Source: Candidatus Alistipes faecigallinarum (lineage in GTDB: Bacteria; Bacteroidota; Bacteroidia; Bacteroidales; Rikenellaceae). From it: DNA of 64,000 nucleotides. The DNA lies in the NCBI GenBank assembly GCA_019115605.1, contig DXDG01000014.1, forward strand, positions 124,001-188,000, given 5' to 3'. How positions within the stretch are numbered: the first letter of the stretch is position 1; each line of letters opens with the position of its first letter. Under the pieces are notes generated by a model. It worked only from the letters and a program-made list of their open reading frames with translations. It did no database searches and was not told the origin of the DNA. This document shows, one piece after another, positions 25,560 through 37,386 of this stretch. Made by a program: the position numbers and the translations under genes.

Positions 25560-28010
25560 CTATTTCGAGAGGTTGGCAATCGTGGCGGCCATTGTTCCGA
25601 TCGAGGCGGCCGAGGTGGCGAGGCTCATGACGGCCGGGAGGCTCAACCCCCTGCGCTCGCGCTTCGAGGGGATGACGATCTGGCAGCCCGGCTCGATGCG
25701 TGCCCTGCGGAGGCTGCGGACGCGGGCCACCGTGCCGTTCATGTAGACGATGTAGGCGCGGCAGCGCTTGGCGCGGAATCCGTAGCCGCCGGCCTGTCCC
25801 ACGTAGTATTTCAGCGGCTTGCCCTGGAGGTAGAGCACCGTGTTGGGATACATCACCTCGCCCGAGATGCTCACCGTCGAGACATACTGGGGGACGATCA
25901 GCCGGTCGTCCTCGCGCAGCACCAGGTCGTAGTCCGAGCCGGGGGCTTCGAGCGCCCGGTCGAGCTCGATGCCGACCGTGTAGGTGTCGCCCAGCTGGAG
26001 CTTCTCCACGGCGAGCGAGTCGCCGCCCTGCCGGTTCTGGAGCGCCACGCGGAGCGTCGTCTCGCGCACGGCGCGCTCCTCGTCGTTCATGCGGCGGATC
26101 AGCCGCGCACCGTGGGCATAGGCGTCGGGCGTGAGCCCTCCGGCCCGCCCGACGAGGTCCGAGAGGCGCTCGTTCTTGCGGATGAGCGTGTAGCGGCCCG
26201 GGAAGAGCACCTCGCCGTCGGCGGCGACCTGCTGCTGCTCCCGGTAGGCGGGGCTGCGGCGCACCTCCACGATGTCGTAGGGCAGGAGCACGAAGCCCGG
26301 CTCCCCGTCGACGATGAGCCCCTCGTTGAGGGCGAAGGAGTAGGTGCGCCCCAGCTCGCTCGACGGGGTCAGACTCCCGGGGTCCTTGATGCGGCGGGCG
26401 ATGTCGATGCGGGCCGTCGAGGCGCCGTCCAGAAGCCCTCCGGCCTCGACAACGAGGTCCTCGACCGTCATGTTCGCGGCGTAGGGATACGTTCCCGGCC
26501 GGGCCACCTCGCCGCCGATGGTGAGCGTCCCGCGCTCCTCGAGCTCCCCGATGCTCGGGAGGATCAGCACGTCGTTGCGCCGCAGCGCGACGTCGGGCAC
26601 CTCGCCCGACATCACCCCGGCCAGATCCAGCGCCTCCATTTCGAGCGTCAGATCCTCGCGTTCGCGCAGCAGCAGGGCGCGTCCCGGGAAGGCGTCGCCG
26701 CGGAGCCCTCCGGCCCGGGCGATCAGTTCGCGGACGGTATGCAGCCCCGGGCCCAGTTCGTACATGCCCGGGCGGTCGACGGCTCCGCGCACCTCCACGC
26801 GGTTGGCGAAGCGGTCCAGCACCGACCCCACGGCGACGACATCGCCGTCCTCGAGCATCCATCCGGCATAGTCGGGTTCGCGGACGCTGAAGATCCGGTA
26901 CTCGCCGCCCGTTTCGCGGATGACGCGCACCTCGTCGCGGTAGGCGTTGCCGCGGAACCCGCCGGCATACTCCATCAGGCGGCCCAGGCTCTCGCCGGGC
27001 TTCATCTCGTAGTACATCGGGCGCTTCACGTTCCCCGTGATCTCGACGCGGATGCCGTAGGGCGGTACGACGATTGCATCGCCCTCCTCGAGGCGGATGC
27101 CGTCCTCCAGCCGTCCTTCGAGCAGCAGTTCGTAGAGATCCGCACGGGCCACCTCGCGGCCGCCCCGCATGACGCGGATGTCGCGCAGGCTGCCGATCGG
27201 GGTGATGCCCCCGGCCCGGTAGAGGGCGTTGAAGAGCGTGGCCAGCGAGGAGAGCCGGTAGGTGCCCGGCGTGGCCACCTCGCCCAGCAGGTGCACCTGG
27301 ATCGTGCGCAGCCGCCCCAGCGTTAGGCGCACCTCCGACGAGGGTTCGGCGCCCGTAACGCCGGCGTAGATCTGGCCGAAGACCTTGCGGAGCCGCTCGT
27401 TTGCCTCGCCGACCGTCAGTCCGTTCAGGTAGACCGGGCCGACCTGCTCGACCATGATGTTGCCCTCGGGGGTGATCTCCTCGCGGAGGCTCCGCTCGTT
27501 CTCGCCCCAGATGTCGATGATCACCTCGTCGCCGGGCCCCAGGCGGTAGCTCTCGGGCGTGGCCTGGTTCTCGTTGGGCTCGAACGTGAGGGCCGTCTCG
27601 CGGAAGATGTCGCGGCCGAAGAGCTCCGGACCCTCCGCCGCACGCGCCGCCGCGCCCTCTGCCGCGCTGCTCTTCGCCGGGGTTGCCGCGCCCGTGCCGG
27701 AGGTGTCGGCCGCCTCCGGCGGCAGGGTTGCCTGCTGCCGGAGGCGGCGCTGCTCCTCGATGCCCTGCCCCGGGCTCTTCGCGCCGTGCTGCGCCGCGGC
27801 GCCGTAGGTCTGTTTCAGCCGCTCGGCCTGCTCGGGCGTTACGCCCCGGGCCAGCAGCTCGCGGCCGATCTGCCGGTCGCTCTTGCCGGCCTGCCGGGCC
27901 TCGATGAGGTAGCGCACGGCGGCCTGGTCGCTCATCTGCGCCTGCGCCGGAACGCCCCCTGCCAGGAAGAACAGCAGCAGCGCCGGCCATCCGAAAATGG
28001 TTCGTATCAT
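25560..28010 (-). CDS. Outer-membrane polysaccharide export protein with multiple SLBB domains (Wza-like)
   Basis: An 816-residue protein with a Sec signal peptide (about residues 1-25, ending AQAQ; no lipobox). An acidic, alanine-rich region with a short helical repeat (QAGKSDRQIGRELLARGVTPEQ) leads into the Poly_export domain (YRLGPGDEVIIDIWGE, about 152-167). Six or so SLBB-type repeats follow, each with a 'G.V..PG.Y' strand and 'L..LI..AGG' motif. It is about twice the length of Wza. It would form the capsule export channel. The C-terminus has a hydrophobic stretch. Confidence 0.88.
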   Translation of the reverse strand: MIRTIFGWPALLLFFLAGGVPAQAQMSDQAAVRYLIEARQAGKSDRQIGRELLARGVTPEQAERLKQTYGAAAQHGAKSPGQGIEEQRRLRQQATLPPEAADTSGTGAATPAKSSAAEGAAARAAEGPELFGRDIFRETALTFEPNENQATPESYRLGPGDEVIIDIWGENERSLREEITPEGNIMVEQVGPVYLNGLTVGEANERLRKVFGQIYAGVTGAEPSSEVRLTLGRLRTIQVHLLGEVATPGTYRLSSLATLFNALYRAGGITPIGSLRDIRVMRGGREVARADLYELLLEGRLEDGIRLEEGDAIVVPPYGIRVEITGNVKRPMYYEMKPGESLGRLMEYAGGFRGNAYRDEVRVIRETGGEYRIFSVREPDYAGWMLEDGDVVAVGSVLDRFANRVEVRGAVDRPGMYELGPGLHTVRELIARAGGLRGDAFPGRALLLREREDLTLEMEALDLAGVMSGEVPDVALRRNDVLILPSIGELEERGTLTIGGEVARPGTYPYAANMTVEDLVVEAGGLLDGASTARIDIARRIKDPGSLTPSSELGRTYSFALNEGLIVDGEPGFVLLPYDIVEVRRSPAYREQQQVAADGEVLFPGRYTLIRKNERLSDLVGRAGGLTPDAYAHGARLIRRMNDEERAVRETTLRVALQNRQGGDSLAVEKLQLGDTYTVGIELDRALEAPGSDYDLVLREDDRLIVPQYVSTVSISGEVMYPNTVLYLQGKPLKYYVGQAGGYGFRAKRCRAYIVYMNGTVARVRSLRRARIEPGCQIVIPSKRERRGLSLPAVMSLATSAASIGTMAATIANLSK

Positions 28011-28047
28011 GTCTTGTTGGGTGTTTTTCGGGGGTGGAGGGGACGTG

Positions 28048-29220
28048 TTACATCCGGTCCATCAGCCGCTGCAGCCACAGCACGGGCCCCGTGCGCTCGA
28101 CGTGCGAGAGGTGCCCCAGGCGGTGCAGCCTGCGGAAGAGCCGTCCCGAGGGCTTGAGCCGCCGCAGCGGGTAGTAGATGCCCGTGGTGATGATGACGCC
28201 CAGAAAAAGCACGAGATAGAGCTGCAGGTCGATCGGGGCGCCGGCGGCGTAGGCGGCCCACCAGGCCAGCACGACGAGCAGGTTGAGGGTCAGGATGACC
28301 GCGGTGGTCCCGGCGTGCGAGAATCCCAGCGAGATGAAGAGGTGGTGCAGGTGGGTCTTGTCGGGCCGGAAGGGGGAGCCGCCGCGCAGGATGCGGGCGC
28401 ACATGACGCGCAGCGTGTCGAAGACCGGGAAGGCCAGGACGGCCAGCGTGAAGGGGATGAGCCCCATGTTCCGGTCGACATGGCGTTCGCAGGGCGTGCC
28501 GTCCTGGAGGGTCCGGATCACGAAGATCGCGATGACGATCCCCAGCACGAGGGTTCCGCCGTCGCCGATGAACATCTTCGAGCGCTTGCCGTAGACGTTG
28601 TGCAGGAAGAAGGGGACAAGGGCCCCGACCGAGACGGCGGCGAGGGTCGCCATCGAGGTGTCGCCCGCGCGGTGGAAGAGCCACCCGAACATGACGCAGG
28701 CCATGATGCAGTAGCCCGACGAGAGCCCGTCCACGCCGTCGATCAGGTTGATGGCGTTGATGATCCCCACGGCGGCGAAGAGGGTCAGCGGCACGGCGAC
28801 TCCGGTGGGGATGGCATTGAGCCCCCAGAGTCCGTGGAAGTCGTTGAGCAGGTAGCCGCCGATGCCGGCCAGGCAGAGCACCGTGAGGATCTCGATCACC
28901 AGACGGACGTGGGGCGAGAGGCCCAGGATGTCGTCGATCGTGCCCGTGTAGAGCATGACGGTCATGGCCATGACGACGACCAGCATGTCGGCATCGGCCT
29001 CGAAGAGGCTCGAAACGCCGATGCCCGTGATGCCGCCCAGGAAGACGCAGATCCCGCCCAGGATTGGGATGGGGGTCCGCTGCAGCTTGCGGGCGTTGGG
29101 GACATCGACGATATCCTTCAGCCGGGCGATGCGGACCATCGTCGGGTGGGCGATGGCGACGCACAGCAGCGCCGTGAGAAACGGCAGCAGTATGGTTTGT
29201 GCGAAGAGGTGCGATCCCAT
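28048..29220 (-). CDS. WecA/MraY-family undecaprenyl-phosphate sugar-1-phosphate transferase
   Basis: A 390-residue membrane protein with about 11 segments, starting at MGSHLFAQ (29220). It has TPIPILGGICVFLGG, the aspartate pair in TGTIDDILGLSPHVRL, the NAINLIDGVDGLSSG signature and the KTHLHHLFISLG HxxH-like loop of WecA-type enzymes. It should start each repeat unit by putting a HexNAc-1-phosphate on the lipid carrier. It is the second gene of the operon, after upxY. Confidence 0.9.
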   Translation of the reverse strand: MGSHLFAQTILLPFLTALLCVAIAHPTMVRIARLKDIVDVPNARKLQRTPIPILGGICVFLGGITGIGVSSLFEADADMLVVVMAMTVMLYTGTIDDILGLSPHVRLVIEILTVLCLAGIGGYLLNDFHGLWGLNAIPTGVAVPLTLFAAVGIINAINLIDGVDGLSSGYCIMACVMFGWLFHRAGDTSMATLAAVSVGALVPFFLHNVYGKRSKMFIGDGGTLVLGIVIAIFVIRTLQDGTPCERHVDRNMGLIPFTLAVLAFPVFDTLRVMCARILRGGSPFRPDKTHLHHLFISLGFSHAGTTAVILTLNLLVVLAWWAAYAAGAPIDLQLYLVLFLGVIITTGIYYPLRRLKPSGRLFRRLHRLGHLSHVERTGPVLWLQRLMDRM

Positions 29221-29308
29221 GTGAGCGCTTGGATTCGGACGCTCCGCCCGGGGAGGGGCGGCGTCCGGGTGAAACAACGGAATAATAGGGTGCCTTCGGG
29301 GTCTCCGG

Positions 29309-29851
29309 TCAGGGAATCTTTTCGATCTGCGAGGCGCGCAGCGAGGTCGTGGCGACGGCCGCGATGCCCTCGATCGAGACGACGACGCGGCATTCGCGGG
29401 CCTGCCGGATCCGGAGCAGGATCCCCTCGACCCCGGCGAAGAGCCCCTCCGTGATGCGCACGCGGTCGCCCTTTGCGAGAGCCGCCTCCGAAGGGGCGAG
29501 GTAGAGCGGCTGCGCCTCGATCCGCCCGGCGACGGCCATGAAGTGGCGCATCTGGACCTCGGGAACGGTCATGGGGCGGTGCAGCCCCTCGTCGGTCTGC
29601 ATCACATAGCGGAGCATCGGCAGGCGGAAGGTCTTCAGCTCGTCGATCACCCGCTTGGTCGTGCGCACGAAGATGTAGTTGTGCAGGGCCGCCTCGCGGA
29701 CCGTGCAGTAGCGGCCCCTGCGGTCGCGGCGCCGGACCATGCGTTCGGGGACGAAGGTCTCGATGCCGAGGTGCAGCAGGGCCTCCTTGGTCGGAAGCTC
29801 CCGCTGGTAGGTAACGCGCAGGACATACCAGGCTCCCTGTGGGTCGATCAT
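29309..29851 (-). CDS. UpxY-type transcription antiterminator (NusG-like)
   Basis: A 180-residue NusG paralogue starting at 29851 (longer in-frame starts lie in the leader). The NGN domain opens WYVLRVTYQRELPTKEALL and has HNYIFVRTTKRVIDEL; the KOW domain has KGDRVRITEGLFAGVEGIL. UpxY proteins in Bacteroides are the first genes of capsule operons and let RNA polymerase read past early termination in their own leader. Here it sits first, after a leader of about 180 bases. No upxZ partner gene is seen. Confidence 0.88.
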   Translation of the reverse strand: MIDPQGAWYVLRVTYQRELPTKEALLHLGIETFVPERMVRRRDRRGRYCTVREAALHNYIFVRTTKRVIDELKTFRLPMLRYVMQTDEGLHRPMTVPEVQMRHFMAVAGRIEAQPLYLAPSEAALAKGDRVRITEGLFAGVEGILLRIRQARECRVVVSIEGIAAVATTSLRASQIEKIP

Positions 29852-30036
29852 GGCAACGGATTTTCGGTTTTGGAGGCCGGGGTGTCCGAACGGAGGATTT
29901 TTTTCGCGGCGGACATTCCCCGGGGACGTCGATCCCCGTATAATTCTCGGAAAATCAACTGTTTGCACATCTTCCACGCGGAAGAATCCCTCTCGGATAC
30001 GCCGCATCTCCTTTCGGCCGGAGCGGCGGCGTGGAA
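29852..30036 (-). promoter_or_regulatory. Capsule operon leader RNA
   Basis: This untranslated stretch lies between the predicted start of transcription (about 30030) and upxY. It holds a perfect 6-bp hairpin with CGGGGA at 29921-29926 and TCCCCG at 29933-29938, within a palindrome-containing repeat. By analogy with Bacteroides, where UpxY acts on leaders of this size, it is the likely target of UpxY. No clear T-tailed terminator was found on this strand. Confidence 0.5.
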
Positions 30037-30068
30037 CAAATGTAGGTAAAAAAAAACGAACAGCCAAA
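30037..30068 (-). promoter_or_regulatory. Promoter of the capsule operon
   Basis: On the minus strand TTTG (30068-30065), a 20-base spacer and TACATTTG (30044-30037) match the Bacteroidota promoter closely. No inverted repeats flank it at the spacing expected for an invertible promoter. Bases from about 30120 to 30253, beyond it, hold GC-rich sequence with nothing recognised. Confidence 0.75.
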
Positions 30069-30253
30069 CATTTCCCGGGGATAAAAAATGCACACAATAA
30101 TTTGAAAGTCAATAAGTTGTGTGTTTCGTCGCGGGACGTTTCCCGCCCGGTTCGCCGGGTGGGCGGAACGGCCCCCGGCCGTGGCGGAAACGGATTTATG
30201 AATGGCCGGATCGGGCGGTGCGGAGCGGTGTGCAGCCGTCGTGAAACGCACCG

Positions 30254-30288
30254 AAAAAAGAGAGGAACCGGATTTTCCGGCTCCTCTC
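30254..30288 (-). terminator. Rho-independent terminator of rplY-pth
   Basis: On the minus strand GAGAGGAGCCGG, an AAAA-containing loop and CCGGTTCCTCTC are followed by six T. A clean intrinsic terminator 36 bases after the pth stop. Confidence 0.85.
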
Positions 30289-30323
30289 GGCGGGTTTTTT
30301 CGCGGGGCGGGTTCGCTCCGCGG

Positions 30324-30887
30324 CTATTTTTTGTTGTAGTTGTTCATCGTCATGGCGCATCCGACGGTTGCAAACGAGCGGATGGCCTCGGTGAAGAGCT
30401 TGAGCCGCTCGGGCATGGCCCGGAGCTCCTCGTCGGTCCACTCGCCGAGGACATACTCCACCTGGTGTCCCCGGGGGAAGTCGCCGCCGATGCCGAAGCG
30501 CATGCGGGCGAACTCCTCCGTGCCGAGCAGCTCGGCGATGTTCTTCAGGCCGTTGTGGCCTCCGGCGCTCCCTTTCGGGCGGAGGCGCAGCGTGCCGAAG
30601 GGCAGGGCGATGTCGTCGGAGATGACCAGCAGGTTTTCGGGAGCGATCTTCTCGGCCTCCATCCAGTAGCGCACGGCCTTGCCCGAGAGGTTCATGTAGG
30701 TCGAGGGCTTGAGCAGCAGCAGCGTGCGGCCCTTGTACCGCACCTCGGCCATGTCGCCGTAGCGCACGGTGGTAAAAACAGCGTTGGACGCCTCTGCGAG
30801 GGCGTCCAACACCTTGAATCCGATGTTGTGGCGGGTTCCGGCATACTCCATGCCGATGTTACCCAGCCCAACAATGAGGTATTTCAT
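30324..30887 (-). CDS. pth: Peptidyl-tRNA hydrolase
   Basis: A 187-residue protein, the standard Pth length. It has the N-terminal [20 protein letters not shown] block with the catalytic histidine in RHN, the MNLSGKAV motif and the [19 protein letters not shown] / GGHNGLKNI signature. It frees tRNA from peptidyl-tRNA dropped by the ribosome. It is 13 bases after rplY, a common bacterial pairing. Confidence 0.95.
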   Translation of the reverse strand: MKYLIVGLGNIGMEYAGTRHNIGFKVLDALAEASNAVFTTVRYGDMAEVRYKGRTLLLLKPSTYMNLSGKAVRYWMEAEKIAPENLLVISDDIALPFGTLRLRPKGSAGGHNGLKNIAELLGTEEFARMRFGIGGDFPRGHQVEYVLGEWTDEELRAMPERLKLFTEAIRSFATVGCAMTMNNYNKK

Positions 30888-30900
30888 CGTCTACGGGCGA

Positions 30901-31476
30901 CTATTTCGCGGCAGCGGCATCGGCACCGCGCGAAGCACGGGTTACGCGGACGGCGCATACGGCGGTCGTTGCGGGGGTTACGAAGCGCAGGTTCTCGAAC
31001 TGGAGGTCGCCTACGAAGATCGTCTTGCCCACGCCCAGCGGCGTAACGTCCACGACGATCTCGTCGGGAAGGTTCTCTACCAGGGCGCTCACGGTGAGCT
31101 TGCGGGCCGAGAGGACGAGCTTGCCGCCGACCTTCACGCCCTCGGCCGTACCGGTCAGACGTACGGGGATGGCGATCGATACGGGCTTGCCCTCGGCGAT
31201 GCGGTAGAAATCCAGGTGGAGGATCTCCTCGCGTACGGGGTGGAACTGGGCCTCACGCAGTACGGCCTGCTCCTTCTTGCCGTCGAAGTCGAACTCCACG
31301 ATGTAGGAGTTGGGGGTGTAGATCAGGGGCTTGATCTCGCGGGGATCCACGGAGAACATCTCCGTCTCACCGTTTCCGCACAGTACGCAGGGGATCATGC
31401 CCTCGCGACGTACGGCCTTGGCGGCCTTCTTGCCGAAATCGGCGCGCTTCACGGCCTTTACCGAAATGGTTTTCAT
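30901..31476 (-). CDS. rplY: 50S ribosomal protein L25/general stress protein Ctc
   Basis: A 191-residue two-domain L25 (TL5/Ctc form). The N-terminal 5S rRNA-binding domain holds RREGMIPCVLCGNGE and LREAQFHPVREEILHLDFYRI; the C-terminal beta domain holds VRLTGTAEGVKVGGKL and ENLPDEIVVDV. The alanine-rich tail is typical of Bacteroidota. It shares an operon with pth. Confidence 0.95.
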   Translation of the reverse strand: MKTISVKAVKRADFGKKAAKAVRREGMIPCVLCGNGETEMFSVDPREIKPLIYTPNSYIVEFDFDGKKEQAVLREAQFHPVREEILHLDFYRIAEGKPVSIAIPVRLTGTAEGVKVGGKLVLSARKLTVSALVENLPDEIVVDVTPLGVGKTIFVGDLQFENLRFVTPATTAVCAVRVTRASRGADAAAAK

Positions 31477-31589
31477 GGTGTTGTAAAGTTTTTAAAGTGT
31501 TACCTGCGGCGGTTCTCAATGCCCGCGGCGCGGAGGCGCGTATCCGGCCTTTCCGCGGGCGTGCATCCCAATTCCGCCTGTTTCGGGTG

Positions 31590-31620
31590 CAAAGATAGCC
31601 AAATTCTTCAGAATGAAAAA
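31590..31620 (-). promoter_or_regulatory. Promoter of rplY-pth
   Basis: On the minus strand TATCTTTG (31597-31590) is a full -7 box, with a T-run (31620-31617) 19 bases upstream in the -33 position. The expected leader is about 105 bases. Confidence 0.6.
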
Positions 31621-31631
31621 ACTGGACGTGA

Positions 31632-35198
<3,567 letters not shown>

Positions 35199-35221
35199 AA
35201 TCCGAAAAACCTTTTCCATCC

Positions 35222-37279
35222 ATGAAACCGATCCTTTCCCGCCTTGCGGCCTTCGGCGGCCTTCTGCTGCTCGCGGCCTGCGGCACGACACCTCCTCCCG
35301 CGCCCTACGGCGCCCTGCCGACGCCCGGGCAGGTTGCCTGGCAGCGCATGGAGATGAACCTTTTCGTCCACTTCGGGCCCAACACCTTCACCGACTCGGA
35401 GTGGGGCGACGGCCGCGAGGATGTCGATGTCTTCGCCCCCACGGCGCTCGACTGCCGCCAGTGGGCGGCCATCGCCCGTCAGGCGGGCATGAAGGGGATC
35501 ATCCTTACGGCCAAGCATCACGACGGATTCTGCCTCTGGCCCAACCCCGCAAGCCGCCATACCGTGGCCCAGAGCGCCTGGCGCGACGGGCAGGGCGACG
35601 TGCTGCGCGAGCTTTCGGAGGCGTGCCGCGCGTACGGGCTCAAGTTCGGCGTCTACATCTCGCCGTGGGACCGCAACGACCCCTCCTACGGCACGGACGG
35701 TTACAACGAGGTCTTCTGCCGCACGCTTGAGAGCGCCCTGGGCAGCTACGGTGAGGTCTTCGAACAGTGGTTCGACGGCGCCTGCGGCGAGGGCCCCAAC
35801 GGCAAGCGGCAGGTCTACGACTGGGCGCGTTATCACGAGACGGTCTACCGCCTCCAGCCCGGGGCGGTGATCTTCAGCGACACGGGCCCCGGCTGCCGCT
35901 GGATCGGCAACGAGGCGGGCATGGCGGGCCGCACCTGCTGGTCGCGCCTCGACACGACGGGCTTCGGGCCGGGCGCCGGCCCGGCGCGCGACACGCTCCG
36001 CTGCGGCAACATGCGCGGCGAGGCGTGGATCCCCGGCGAGGCCGACGTCTCGATCCGCCCGGGGTGGTTCTACCGCGCCTCGGAGGATGACCGCGTGAAG
36101 TCGCTCGCCGAGCTGCTCAGGATCTACTATGCCAGCGTGGGCCGCAACTCCCTGCTGCTGCTCAACGTCCCCGCGGACCGTCGGGGCCTCCTTCCGGCGG
36201 TCGATTCCGTGCGTCTTGTGGAGTTCCGCGCGGCGCTCGATACGATCTTTGCGCGCAACCTGGCCCAGGGGGCCCGCATCGAGGCGTCGAATACCCGCGG
36301 CGGCGACCGCCGCTATGCCGCGGCAAACCTGCTGGACGATGACTTCGACAGCTACTGGGCCACGGACGACACGGTGCGCAGCGCGACGCTGACGCTCCGC
36401 TTCGACGCGCCGCGGACCTTCAACCGCGTGCAGCTGCAGGAGTACATCCCCCTCGGGCAGCGCATCACCCGCTTCCGTATCGAGACGCTCGATGCGGCGG
36501 GCAACTGGTGCGAGGCGGCGCGCGAGACGACCGTCGGCTACAAGCGCATCGTGCCGATCGCCCGGACGACGACCACGGCCCTGCGCCTCTCGATCGACGG
36601 GGCGCTGGACTGCCCCGTGCTCAACGGCGTGGGGCTCTACCTCGACGAGGTAACGCTCGACGCGCCCCTTGCCGAGCGCGACAAGCAAGGGCGCATCACG
36701 CTGACGGCGCCCGCCGGGGCCGAAATCCGCTATACGACGGACGGCACCGCGCCCACGGCCTCCTCGCCGCTTTACGAGGGGCCGGTCACGGAGGCGGGGC
36801 CCTGCCGCCTGCAGGCCCTCGCCCTCGACGGGAAGCGGAGCAGCAGCGTCGCAAGCTATGAGTGGGACATCGCTCCGGCGGCGTTCCGCGTCGTGGCCCC
36901 CGAGGGTGCCGACGGCGCGGCGGACGGCCTCCCGGATGACGGCGCCGAACCGCTCACGCGCGGGGCGCTGCTCGACGCCGCGCAACCCCTCGTGCTCGAC
37001 CTGGGCGGGGTGCACCGCCTCACGGGCTGCTTCTACGAGCCGCTTGCCGAAGGGCGCGGCGGCTGCCTGGTGCGTTACGACCTTTCGGTCAGCCGCGACG
37101 GGCGCACCTGGAACCGTGTGCGCAGCGGCGCCCTGTTCGACAACATCATCAACTCGCCCGGACGCCGCACGGTGTCGTTCGATGCGCCGCTCGACGTCCG
37201 CTACCTGCGTCTGACACCCGTCGAGACGGGCTCCTCGCCCACCTACGGCGTCGGCGAATTCGGCGTGCTGACCCGCTGA
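35222..37279 (+). CDS. GH29 alpha-L-fucosidase lipoprotein
   Basis: A 685-residue protein with a lipobox (LLAAC, Cys20), so it should be membrane-anchored. The GH29 barrel follows (about 35-350), with VHFGPNTFTDSEWG, LTAKHHDGFCLW and the nucleophile Asp185 in EQWFDGACG. A discoidin/F5-8C-like domain (about 355-485), a chitobiase C-terminal-like domain (EIRYTTDGTAPTASSPLY, about 500) and a second discoidin-like domain complete it, an arrangement seen in Bacteroidota fucosidases. The start was set by the lipoprotein signal; the frame is open upstream inside the GH2 gene. Confidence 0.92.
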   Translation: MKPILSRLAAFGGLLLLAACGTTPPPAPYGALPTPGQVAWQRMEMNLFVHFGPNTFTDSEWGDGREDVDVFAPTALDCRQWAAIARQAGMKGIILTAKHHDGFCLWPNPASRHTVAQSAWRDGQGDVLRELSEACRAYGLKFGVYISPWDRNDPSYGTDGYNEVFCRTLESALGSYGEVFEQWFDGACGEGPNGKRQVYDWARYHETVYRLQPGAVIFSDTGPGCRWIGNEAGMAGRTCWSRLDTTGFGPGAGPARDTLRCGNMRGEAWIPGEADVSIRPGWFYRASEDDRVKSLAELLRIYYASVGRNSLLLLNVPADRRGLLPAVDSVRLVEFRAALDTIFARNLAQGARIEASNTRGGDRRYAAANLLDDDFDSYWATDDTVRSATLTLRFDAPRTFNRVQLQEYIPLGQRITRFRIETLDAAGNWCEAARETTVGYKRIVPIARTTTTALRLSIDGALDCPVLNGVGLYLDEVTLDAPLAERDKQGRITLTAPAGAEIRYTTDGTAPTASSPLYEGPVTEAGPCRLQALALDGKRSSSVASYEWDIAPAAFRVVAPEGADGAADGLPDDGAEPLTRGALLDAAQPLVLDLGGVHRLTGCFYEPLAEGRGGCLVRYDLSVSRDGRTWNRVRSGALFDNIINSPGRRTVSFDAPLDVRYLRLTPVETGSSPTYGVGEFGVLTR

Positions 37280-37309
37280 CCGGCGGTTCCGCGGCGACGC
37301 CCCTGACAA

Positions 37310-37349
37310 AAGAAGAGGAGCGACCTGACAAAAGGTCGCTCCTCTTCTT
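37310..37349. terminator. Bidirectional terminator between the fucosidase gene and galE
   Basis: A perfect 17-bp stem (from AAGAAGAGG to CCTCTTCTT) with a 6-base loop lies between the convergent genes. The A/T-rich stem ends supply a short T-run on either strand. Confidence 0.8.
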
Positions 37350-37386
37350 GATGATGGCCGGACGGGTTCCGTGCCGGCTCTCTTGT

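Noticed and set aside
29990..30120. Invertible capsule promoter
   Set aside because: I looked for inverted repeats of 15 bases or more on both sides of the promoter and found none; the repeats present are direct.
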